Below are positions 47,162 through 58,300 of a DNA stretch of 64,000 nucleotides, in pieces. Below the pieces are notes generated by a model, which made no database searches, was not told the origin of the DNA, and saw only the letters and a program-made list of their open reading frames with translations. How positions within the stretch are numbered: position 1 is the first letter of the stretch; each line of letters begins with the position of its first letter. The stretch lies in assembly GCA_014529385.2 (NCBI GenBank), contig CM043959.1, positions 86,773,529-86,837,528 of the forward strand, given 5' to 3'. This DNA comes from Adiantum capillus-veneris. Lineage: Eukaryota > Streptophyta > Polypodiopsida > Polypodiales > Pteridaceae. A program made the translations under genes and the position numbers.

Positions 47162-48394
47162 TGTGTAATTAGGGTTGCAAGAATGCATGCACAACTTGCA
47201 AAAGATGAAGCTCAAGGCACAAAATAGAGATTCTATTTCTTAGATTGCAAATAGAAAGATAAGTTAGCCCTGAAATGATGGGCTTATATACATCACACGG
47301 GAAAAAAACCTCCTAGTGATGGGAAAAGCGCCCCGACAGTCCTTAGTGTGTTCACATACATCACTACCACATATATGGTAGCGAATACCCCTTGGAATGA
47401 ATGAGAGTTGGCACATAGTGTATAGGGCAGTTCCATGCCCAAAGGACATGATCAATCCACAAAGGGAAGAAGGCCCAAAGATTTGCAAAAAGCTTTGGAG
47501 TTTTCATGTGGTAATGCCTTTGTGAACAAAGCTGCAAGGTTGTTTTGTGTTGACACATAAACCAAGCTGATCTCTCCTGCTAAGAGTCTCTCCTTGAAAT
47601 AGTGATAATGTACCTCACTATGCTTTGTGTGAGCATGAAAATTGGGTTCCTCACAACTACCAACGCACTCTAATTGTTAGTGTAGATGATGTTGGCGTTG
47701 TTCTGTCTAGATTTAATATTAGCCATTAAGGTGTCGGAGACATACACATTCAACTATAGATATGAAGATTTCTCTCTACTCAACTTCATAACTACAAGTG
47801 GAAATAGTAGGTTGCTTCTTGCTCAACCATGATATGCATGAACTATCGAGCATGAAACAAAAACCACTTTGTGGACAATTGTGTGTCATAACAACGAGCC
47901 CAATCTAAATTTAAAAAAGCATACGAATTTGGAGGCAATGATCCCCTTTGGGATAAGACAACCCAAAACATAAGTGCCACTCAAGTAGCAAAAGACCCTT
48001 TTGAATACCTCCCCATGCTTAGACCCTGGGCTATGCATAAATTTGATGACTTGTGAGATTTTAAACTGAATTTATGGCCTCATATTGCATACATAAATAA
48101 GGAATCCAAAAAAAGTCTTATAAAGAGTGACATCAACAAGATCTCCAACATCATGAGACTCAATTTCAAACTTGTTTACATTGGAGTAGCATAAGTTTGT
48201 AGTCCTTAAATCCAAACTTACATAGTGATGTTTCTATGTATCTTGCTTGACACAAAGCAATCCCTCCATCACACTACTTAAACTGTATGCCCAAGTAGTG
48301 ATGCAAAATCCCCAAGTCTTGTATCTTGAAAGTGGCATTTAATTCAACCTTGAATTTTGCAATTTGTATCTCATTCATACCAGTAATTAGTAAA

Positions 48395-49283
48395 TCATCT
48401 ACATACAACCTTGAATTTTGCAAGTATCTCATTCATACCAATAATTAGTAAATTATCTACATACAATATGACGATGAAAAATACATCACCCTCACGTTTG
48501 ACATACAAAGTGCTCTCAATTGGATTGTTACAAAATCCTTGTTCAACCAAATGAGTGTTAGCTTTCTCATGCCAAGCACGATGAGACTCCTTCAACCCAT
48601 ACAAAGCTTTCTTACATTTACACAATATATTTCCTCGTCCTTTCTTTAAGAAACCATGAGGCTCCATTACATATACTTCCTCAAATATATCACCATTCAA
48701 GAAAGCGGTAACAATGTCTCTTTGATGTATATTCCATCCAAAATGAGCTACCAATGCACATGGAAAATGAACACTATTCATACAAAAAATAGGGGCAAAA
48801 TTCTCTTCATAGTCAATGCCTTTTTGTGGTGCATGACCTTTTGCAACAAATCTAGCTTTATAGCAATCAATCTCACCACCTAGCACACATTTCAACTTGT
48901 AAACCCACTTTGTACCCATGGCCTTTTTGCTAGAAGGCAAATCAGATAAATTCCATCTATCATTCTGTTTAAGCGCATCATATTTTGACTGCATTGTAGG
49001 CATCCAATTTTTGGATCTGTGCTTCATTAAAAAAAATTAGTTCCTCTTCATCACACAAGCTAGAAATAGCCAAAGCATAACAATCTAATGCATATGATGC
49101 ATGGGGAGAACCTGAGTGAGTACAACTAGACATAGATGAATCAAACTTACTATCATACAAAGTATGCACCAGCCATTTTGGCATACCCCTAGCCTCTTCA
49201 TTATGAGACCTTTTTTCATCAAGTACATCATGTACATCTGCATTAGTAATAGTCTGATCCGTAGCATTTTGAAAAACCCCCAT
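48395..49283 (-). pseudogene. C6 integrase-RT linker and RT N-terminal half
   Basis: Frame 49283-48978 holds the linker (ARGMPKWLVHTLYDSKFDSS). Frame 49027-48395 (210 codons) has AMGTKWVYKLKCVLGGEIDC, YEENFAPIFCMNSVHFPCAL, HQRDIVTAFLNGDIFEEVYV (first Asp), CKKALYGLKESHRAWHEKAN and IVILYVDNLLIIGM, where YVDD is YVDN. The catalytic pair is therefore damaged. The rest of RT and RNase H (48395-47400) is only recognisable in pieces. Confidence 0.8.
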
Positions 49284-49286
49284 AGG

Positions 49287-50771
49287 CTATACATGTGCCT
49301 CATTGGAACTTACATTCAAGTTTCCACCAGTAAAAAGAGGTAACAAGGTATCACAAATGTCTTGTGAGCGTACATTACTAGCTCTATAGAGTACATGATA
49401 ATAAAAGGCTAAAAATAATCTTCCACAAATACAAAACCTCGTGAAACCAAGGTAGGGTTTTTTTTTGTTTGGATGGTATAACCTGTAAGCTTTTCTTTCA
49501 CGACAGTAACTAGCAAAAATGCCTTTGACACCCTTATGATCCAACTTTTCGTGCTGCATTTATGGAATTAAAGCATAAGCTAAACAACCAAAACTACACA
49601 TATGTTCAATAGATGACTTCTTATCATGCCATGCTTCATAAGGAGTCATAGACTACAAGGATTTGGTAGGACACCTATTGAGTTCATAAGTAGCACACAT
49701 GATAGCTTCAAGCTAAAAAAAAGTGGTAAAGCTTAACTCTTATCCATACATTGTGCCATCTTCATAAGAGACCTATTTTTTCTTTCAGCAACACAATTTT
49801 GTTGAGGTGTATATGCATTGTACATTGTGTTTTATCCCATGGCTAGCCAAAAATACATTAAAATCATGAGACATATACTCCCCCCCTTGATCTGAACAAC
49901 GGAGGGTGTCCATAGTACATTTAGAGACATTTTCAACCATAACCAAAAATTGTTTGAAACACATAAACACTTTGGACTTAGCTTTAAGTGGATACACCCA
50001 TGCATGCCTAGAGTAATCACCAACGAAAGTCACTAAGTGCAAGTGGATACCCAAGGATGGAGTTTGCATAGGGCCACAAACATCACTGTGCAAAAATTCA
50101 ACCTAACGTACTGAACCAGCCTTTGAAAACTTTGAATGTTGTCTCTTATCCAAAATATAGCCTTCACAAAAGTGCTTAAAAGGCACTTCAAGAGGTGAAA
50201 AATAAGCGATCATATTTGATTTCTACAAATACAACAAATTGGCAAAATTTAGATGCCCAAAGCATGCATGCCAAAGTTGAATCCACAACGGCATTTGTAA
50301 TATTTTTCTCACACTTGTCATATAAATTTATCTTATACATCCCACAACACAAATTGCCAGATTCAACAATTTCATAACCAAAATTGACATCATGAACTAT
50401 ACATCTATCATCCAAAAATTTGACAACAAGACCAAGTCTTGCAAGTGCAGATACAGACAAAAGGTTTTTTTTAATAAAAAAAATCTTGGTACATAAAGTG
50501 CATTAAAAAGTGTGAAAGAACTACCATTCACATCTGTTAGCACAATATTTCCAACTCTCTTGACTGGATTAGAATTTAGAGGCATTGTTGGTACAAGTGA
50601 TTGTATTCCCATGAGGGACAACCTTGAGAGAGGCAAAGAAGACACGATGAAAGTAATGTGCTTTGTAGGACCATTATCAAAGTACCAAACATGTGACTGT
50701 AGAAATTGACAAACATGCATCATGGACATAAGGATCATAAGTACACTATGTACTGAATTTCCACTCTGCAT
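49287..50771 (-). pseudogene. C6 protease and integrase remains
   Basis: Frame 50771-50397 has HVWYFDNGPTKHITFIVSSL, the protease site with DSGA changed to DNGP. Frame 50460-50188 has MSVSALARLGLVVKFLDDRC. Frame 50093-49785 has MHSDVCGPMQTPSLGIHLHL and TLRCSDQGGEYMSHDFNVFL, the first two integrase Asp regions. Frame 49559-49287 carries the integrase end (YRERKAYRLYHP). Frames alternate because of indels. Confidence 0.8.
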
Positions 50772-51249
50772 CTACATCAATAGCATAATCTCCATTTCTT
50801 GAAGATTCTAAAATAGTTGCATTGGTAGTAGATCAAGCCTCTTTCTTCTTGGCCTCTTTTTCCTTCAACTTAGAACATTGCTTTATCAAATTATCATTAG
50901 CCTTGCAATAATGGCAACGCATCTTCTTCTTAATTTTTTAACCAAAATTCCTAGACAAGTTGCTACCAACAAAAGTACTAGATATAGGTGATATGCCACT
51001 CCATAAGAAGTGGTTGCATTGCTATTACTACCTCCTCTTTAAGCAACAACAAAAACTTGTTCAATTGCACGTTGTTTAGACCTTTTCTTTCTTGAAAGTG
51101 ACTCCTGTAACAACAATGTGTATAATGTATCAAACTTGATAGCTTGAGGGTTTCCTTAGGTCATAATACTAGCAAAAGTCTAGTAAGATTCTGGAAACAC
51201 AACAACGTTCATAATGTATCAAACTTGATAGCTTGAGGGTTTCCTTAGG

Positions 51250-51711
51250 TCATAGTACTAGTAAAAGTCTAGTAAGAGTCTCGAAACACATCAAAAATAG
51301 TCTACACAAGTGAACTATGAAAAATAACTTCACCCAAAGAAATGAGTTGCTCATTGATATTCTTGATACTAGCGAGAAAAGTGTCCATGTCATCTTCCTC
51401 TTGCATAATCTTTGACTCCAACACTTTGTGCAACAATGCAATTTTAGCCTCATTGCAACTTGTAGAAAGACCAAATAGAGTATCTCAAGCTTGTTTTGCT
51501 GATTTTTCTGAGCAAATGTGAGGAGTAATAGTGGGACTTCAACAATAGGCCTACTAGAACCTGCAATATCTTTAACAGAGCTTGCATCTATAGAAGGCAA
51601 CCTCAATGCCATGCACACATTCCAAATGCCCTTTGACATAAGAACATGTGTCATCATGTAAGCCCACATTGGGTAGTTATCCCCATCCAAATTTTCCTTG
51701 CTAGCAAACAT
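51250..51711 (-). pseudogene. C6 gag N-terminal part
   Basis: A 153-codon frame, MFASKENLDGDNYPMWAYMM onward, matches C2 gag (19707-19320) and then drifts out of frame. The upstream sequence NSYIFKMFASKE aligns with C2 TDVFKMFAAED, so the true start is lost at the truncation point. Confidence 0.8.
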
Positions 51712-51740
51712 TTTGAAAATATATGAGTTGTTGGAACGGA

Positions 51741-52071
51741 TTCTATTATAAGCAAGTTGATGACTATTGCCACAAGTTGCTAGGCAGGTGCTTCCTAGTT
51801 TACATGGTGGTCGTTTGGGTGGGCATGTGCTTGTAAATTCTCAAGGGATCCCTTGCCTTTAAGTTGGGGTGTTGTGCGAGCTCTTTTGATATGGTTTGAG
51901 GTGCTGAATTTGTGACTTGAGGCGTGTTATTGGGAGACATTGCTATAGAGGTGCCCCTTGCTCTTGTTTCCCAACCAACAATGAAAATGTGCCACAATAG
52001 CCAAAATGGTCCGTAATTGAATAGGAATGGACAAACTATGAGACAATGAGTGTTAAAATATTTGTAACCAT
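51741..52071. other. Region between C6 and G5 gag
   Basis: No supported gene. Probably the 5' part of the G5 gag relic. A 133-codon minus frame at 52201-51800 opposes the zinc-knuckle-coding strand and has no recognised domain. Confidence 0.45.
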
Positions 52072-53750
52072 GTGAGAGAGCATCCATATAATCCACCTCT
52101 CTTGAATCAAACACCACCACAACAATCCAAGAAAAAAGGAACATACAACAAGTGTGGAGGCAATCATTCTCCCATAGATTGTCCATACAAAAGAAAAACA
52201 TTGGTACTATCTGGATTTTGTCTAGAGTGTGGCTATATGCATCTCATTCAGAATAGCCCTAGAAATCTTGATAGACCAGAGAAGATTTTGATGAACATGA
52301 TAGAAATTCTATCTGGTTCAAGTGGGTCAGATGCCAAAAAAATTGTTCTTGTCAATGTGGTAATACAGAGATCACGCTCAAGAAGAGAGACAAAATTTGC
52401 TGATCCCAACAAAAATCGATGGAAAATCCATTCAAACTTAGCATATGTCTTGGAAAGCCAAAGACGACAAGTTGAAAGCCAAACAAAAACGTGAACAAGA
52501 AACCATCTCTGTAGAGATTTCTTAAGCTTGAGAGTAAGTGAAACAAAAGACCTAAAAAGAAGTTTCCATAGTGCAACAACACAAATCCTCTCCAATGAGC
52601 TTAAGAGGATCAGTGCTTGTAGACAAAGTCTTTGAATCAGTAGATGCTATTTTTGCAAGCATATGAGGATAGACTAAAACCCAACCAAAATCCAGACCAA
52701 AGATGGCTTTGATCAATACATTCCTAAAAGGAGAGTAGTTAAATTTGAGGTGCTAAGGGAAAATATTGAGGAAAGAACCCCTCAAAGAGCCACTCCTACA
52801 ACAAGACATTGAAAGAGAATCTCAACTTTGACTTGATGATAGTCCAAAAGAAAAATTCAATGTACCAAACGCAAGAAATTGAATCAAAAGCTCATATTGA
52901 TGAGCGTGTGGTTGAAAACACCACAGATAACAATAGGTCATATCCAATAGCACTTATTCCATAGGTAGAGTAACCATGGCCAAATGAGTTATGGAAAGCG
53001 ATAAGAAATGAAAGGGAAAGGAGTGCGGCCTATAAATCCAGCTCAATCCTTGAAATAAACATAGCATGAGCACCGAGACCTTGATATCCATTCACATTAT
53101 GATGACAAGGAAATTATTGAAGACTCTAGCATCATACATGGGAGAGTATGAAGACAAATCAAACATGAGAGTCGTACCATTACGATGAATCCCATCATCA
53201 AGAATGATTGATTGAAGGAGTTTACAAGAACTATTGTCTACTCCTATCTGGTGCACCATAACGCTAGTAACAGAGTTGTTGAAAACTAGACCACACATGT
53301 GGACTGAAGTGGAAAACAACTTGGAAAAAATGGGCATAGATTTTACTTTTAAAACCATGAAAACAAGAGTAAAGGAAACAAAATGTGAAAAACCAAGAGC
53401 ACTGAGCTTGTACTAGTAAACAAAGTGGACGGATACTGCAAAGGAGAAGATGGAAACACCACCATATTGGTAGAATATGCGAATGTCAAAATGATCGCTA
53501 TTCTAGATAGTGGAGTAGGTGTAGCTATAACTACAAAATAAATATGAAAGAAGTGGGACAAATAAGACCTTGGATATATACACCGAGACAGACCTAGTGG
53601 TCTCTACACCAAAATGATGCACGATGACCTCATCAAGGGAGATATACAATAGGGGCACCACCCAGCTTGGGATGCAGCTAGGATGCAAGAAACCTAACAA
53701 AAAACACAAGAAACATTTGGGCATGGGTATTTTATATTTGTGAAATTCTG
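52072..53750 (+). pseudogene. G5: gypsy gag zinc-knuckle and protease relic
   Basis: Frame 52072-52494 (140 codons) encodes two CX2CX3HX4C-type knuckles, each missing one cysteine: YNKCGGNHSPIDC (first Cys is Tyr) and CLECGYMHLIQNS (last Cys is Ser). About 1 kb downstream, near 53500, VKMIAILDSGVGVAITTK is a retropepsin site with DSG kept and Ala changed to Val. Stops intervene throughout. Gag knuckles followed by protease on one strand fit a gypsy-type gag-pol, but no RT follows, so the element is truncated. Confidence 0.6.
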
Positions 53751-54054
53751 ATTTTGAGCTTTTGCAATTGAAACTTTAACTTTGAGCTTGCAAACGCTCA
53801 CATTACACTAACGATATCTTAAAATATCATTGTGGCACAAGAAAAGTTTACACTAGATAGTGCATTTCTTTAGTTATACCAAACAATTAAATGTGACATG
53901 CATGCATGTCTATGCTTGAGGGAATGTAAGCTTAAGAACTCTTTTATTAGACTGAAACATAACTTTTAAAAAAATCACCATTTGTAATTAGTTTTGAGTG
54001 AATATTTGATTGTGAAGAATACTAAACAACACACATGGTTTCTAAGAAACTTAA
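53751..54054. other. AT-rich stretch
   Basis: No gene or repeat recognised. Confidence 0.4.
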
Positions 54055-54640
54055 GAAGTCAACTCAAGAAGGCCAAAAACCACTAGCTTCCAAGTGGTAG
54101 TGTGACATGCATATCATACTACATAGTAAATCTCCAATCACATAATCTAGTCACACGATTACCAAAATTCCTTGTCCATGTCATGTGGCCACCGTGTATA
54201 CAAAATGCACAAATCAAAACATCAAAATGGAATGATTAGAGGGAGTAACCTACCAAATCAACTAAAGAATCCTCAAAAGCAACCTACATTCCAAGTGATA
54301 GTGTGACATGTATCTCATACTATAGTAATAAACCTCCAATCACATTATCTTGTCACACGATCATCGAAATTCTATGTTCATGTCATATGGCCACCATGTA
54401 CAGAAAACACATGTCTATAGAGAGGAACTTACAAACTCAACTCAAGAAGCCTCAAAACCAAACTACATTCCAAGTGCTAGTGTGTCATGTATCTCATACT
54501 ATCATAATAAAATTCCAATCACATTATCTTATCACAAAGTCACCAAAATGCCATGTCCACATCATATGGCAGTCATGTACATAAAACACATAAATAAAAA
54601 CATCAAAATGCAATGTCTAAAAAGAGTCTCCTAAAGCAAG
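54055..54640. repeat. Three-copy tandem repeat, unit about 180-200 bp
   Basis: Anchors CCAAGTG(G/A/C)TAGTGTG at 54090, 54291 and 54470 are followed each time by CATACTA, CCAATCACAT, CATGTC(A)TATGGC and an ACATAAA/AAAACAT block. Copies are clearly diverged. Confidence 0.8.
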
Positions 54641-57600
54641 TTGGTACCCCACATCAACATATCACTGGTCCACATGCCATGTTGGACAAACATATTTCAT
54701 AGAGCACATCATTCAGCTCTAGACACATGCAATGCCTCATATCCTCCACACAAGCTCGGTCCAGACCACCACAGCCCGCAAACAAATCCAAAACATAGTT
54801 GTAAGGCTTAAAAAATGTTGCCAACAACTACATGAACATTATAAAAAATCCAATTAAGTACATGTTGCAAACACACATGTACTACGACATTGATTAATGT
54901 CATACATCTGACTAGTCTTACCAAAAGAACAAAGAAGATCTCTCTTTTCCGCCGCTAGCAATAACACCATCAGTCATTGTGGAGAAGATACAACCATCCA
55001 TCATGTAGCTATGGTTACTTGGAAACAACCTCTCAACAATCTTCTCCCCAACCTCTCTATCATGGCACGACATGGGATGTCCAACATGATACCAAAGACA
55101 CATGGTAAGATCAAGTACCTGCATAATTATTTAAAATAACTCAAAGAATGAGTGACCTAGGTACACTCTTTTTGGTTGTAATATTAAATGAATAAACTAA
55201 GTTTGTTATCTCACCGCCTCTCTAGTGAGTGGATGTTGATAGGCCTTTTGATTACACATGAGGGTCCATGTACGTAGGAGAAAAATTCCTACAATTGGTG
55301 CGTCTATAATGAATCTTTGATGTGCTCTATCATGCACATGGTCACCAAAAACCCCTCATCGGCCCAAAACTAACGTGCAAGATCCATTCACCCATGATTA
55401 AGCCCTTAAGAAAATGTGTTCCACTTGGGAACACTTATACCCTCTACAAAATAGATAGATGGTGTGTAAACACAGTCATCTTTAGGTACTAGTCAAAAGA
55501 CTATTTATTTACCCAATGGGATTGGACCTAGACGGTCCACAAGTAAGCTCGTAAGAAAATTTGCAAAGATAAGCATGACGACCTTGTGACCCAACACACT
55601 TTCTCTGCTATATAGATTTGTCTTTTGTGTCGCAAAAAATTTACTTATGCCACAAGAAAATGAAGCATGAATCATGTTAAAAAATGTGGAACTATGTAAA
55701 ATAGCATGCAAATAAGAATTTATTACCCAAATTTACCTAGTAAGAGAAAACTTAGGAGATATCCACAAGCAAAATCTACCTAGTAAGAGCAAACTTATCA
55801 ATTTGGGAGATATCCACAAGCAAAACATCAACAACAATTTGGTATTGGGATACTGCAGTCATTATCCCAATAGGCATTGAGTAGGAAGCAAGGAACACTC
55901 ATTTGCAAACAATATTATAAGACTTACCGACAAATCGCGTAATAGGCCTCCTCTCCCAAGCCTCACGCCCAAGTGAAGACTCCGTGACAAAAGAAGTACT
56001 ATGCACCAATGAGGATGTAGTGGCTACCATAGAGGAGGATGCCATAAGAGGTGTAATGGCTACTAAAGAGGACATGAAGGGGGCCATAGATGGTGTAATT
56101 GTTGGCATGGAGGAAGGAGTGGGTACCCTAGACGTACCAAGAGGCTCCATATACCCTTTACCCTTTTTGGGTGCATCGCTTACTAATGGAGTAGTTTGAG
56201 AGATCCACTCCTAATGGTGTATTGAGTAGCTCCATTAGAAATGGGAGGGAGAAAATCTTCTTGTGCCTCCTCTATATACTCAACACTCTTGTTCTTAAAC
56301 CCTTCACTCAACAATTGTATAGCACAATGTGACATACATTAGAAATAAATTAATGGTTACACTCAAGAAATCAAGAGTCACGAGTGTTGAAGTACTTACT
56401 CACAAGTAACTCTATCTATTGCTTTAATATTACACCCCTTGGATAGTCCAACCACCAAGAGCAAACATTCGCCTCCCAGGTTGTCACTTTCCTCTCAAGA
56501 AAAGATGGAGAGTACATGGTATTCTTGTTGCGCATATTAATCCACTCTCTAGTGAATATTGGGGTTGCATTCAAGTACTACTCCTCTACGCATTGCACAA
56601 TCCATTTACACAAAGTTTTAAGCACCATACACTTTTGTAAACACATGCAAATAGAATCAAATAGAATCACAAGTGATTAACAAATGAAAGAGACATATGG
56701 TTTTTAAAAATTTTGCCAGAGTCTACTTTGTACGAAGACCACTTTCTCAAAAAAAAAGTCCACCTTATCTTCGGCTCCCACATGGGATTTAAGGATTTTC
56801 TTACACACTAGAATCCCAACCATACTCAATATCATCAACCATCACATAACCATAGTAAACAATTCAAACACTTTCTTCTGCAAATCGGATGAAATGGAAT
56901 CACAAGCAATCAACAAAGGGAAGAGGACAAATTATTTTTACAAAATTTTGCCAAAGTCTCCTTTGTATGGAGACATATTTTTCAAAAAAAATCATCCACC
57001 CAATCTTGGGCTGCCACATTGGATTTTAGGATTTTCTTTCACACCAAAATCTAAGCCACACTCAATATTGTCAGCCATCACATAACAACTTTTTCACAAA
57101 AATCCGTCCACCCTACCATGGGCTCCCACATGGGATTTAAGGATCTTGTTACACACCATCACATAACTTCTTAGGCAATGTGAAAAAGTGTAAGGCAAAG
57201 ATTCAAACCTATAAATAACTTGCTTTGCTGAAAACACAAGTTTTGGCATATTCTTGCTAGGGTTAGAAGACTTCATCATGTCCATGAGATGAAATAAATC
57301 CTACATACATACTGACAAGCAAAAAACATGCTCAAGTTGATCTTGTCTAAACTCAAACACGTCTATAACCTAATAAATATAATGCTTAAATGTATACTTG
57401 AAAAATATGATTCTTCATGGTCATCTTGTAGAATTGGTCAAAAGAATTTGGAAGTTGTGGACCTTGTACTTGCAGGCATTCAATCAAAAGTTTAGCTTCC
57501 TCATGCAAGTGAGCCCAATAAGTCTCCTTCTTCATGTGACCCCGAAAAAGTTTGTAGTTCAAAATGAGGATATTGTGGATCTTTGGACTTAGTGAGACTC

Positions 57601-58300
57601 ATAAGATGCAAAATCATCTTCTTTCTATAGTAAATAACATTATATCAAACAAGCGCATGGAAACATCAGATAGTGCACACATTACTAACAAATCAGAAAC
57701 AAATGGCTTGATTACCTCTCGGGAATGATATTTGAGCTTGTTAGACAATATAGCTTGTCTCTAGCGATCTTTAGCATGCCCAGTTCATCCCATTAAATGC
57801 CAAATAGTAACTTGAAGAAATCATCACCATTGAGGGGATTTCCAATTGATAGATAAAGATGAATTTATATATCTTCAATGGAATATAACAAAACATACCT
57901 AAATGCACTCAATCAAACCATGAAAAAAAGAAAAATCAGCAAGTATAAATATCCATAAACATGAATCATAAAAAGTAGTACACGTGGAGGTATGTGACGT
58001 GTCTCCTTGAGAGCTCAATCTATGCATGCCATGTGAAAGGTCAAGTCCATCTATGCTGCAAAATCATAAACAAAACACTACCACCTAGAAACGTATGTTA
58101 GCATGGAAGTGAAAGTTTATTACCTAAATGAAAATTAAAAAAAAACCCTATACTGAGGTCTCATACCTACATGCCTAGAGGGAAAAAACTCGATGGAAAA
58201 AAGTTCCTCTAGTATACGTGCATGTGTCTAGTGCACCATGGTCAATCTGCACAAGTCAAGGGTCTAGTGCAACTAGGAGGGATAAGAGAACTCTCTCTAA
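54641..58300. other. Unrecognised region with scattered minus-strand coding hints
   Basis: No gene could be built. Open minus stretches are 55124-54918 (68 codons), 56150-55899 (Pro/Ser/Thr/Met-rich) and 57602-57386, which reads HMKKETYWAHLHEEAKLLIE and GPQLPNSFDQFYKMTMKNHI and looks protein-like, but I do not recognise its family. At 56700-57180 a diverged block recurs two to three times (GGCTCCCACATGGGATTTAAGG at 56779-56800 and again near 57120; a variant near 57009). Confidence 0.4.

Larger units (their letters stand above)
47162..51740 (-). mobile_element. C6: minus-strand copy of the C2 copia family, 5' LTR lost
   Basis: A 3' LTR (47162-47383) starts TGTGTAATTAGGGTTGC and ends ATGGTAGCG, followed by the polypurine complement. 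Coding remains read leftward from gag at 51711 (ENLDGDNYPMWAYMMTHVLM) through protease, integrase, linker and RT to RNase H. The sequence stops matching just upstream of the gag start near 51740, so leader and 5' LTR are missing. Stops and indels are numerous. Two local tandem duplications occur, about 86 bp at 51120-51290 and about 58 bp at 48350-48470. Confidence 0.85.

Noticed and set aside
51800-52201. 133-codon minus ORF
   Set aside because: Antisense to the better supported zinc-knuckle frame of G5 over part of its length; no domain.
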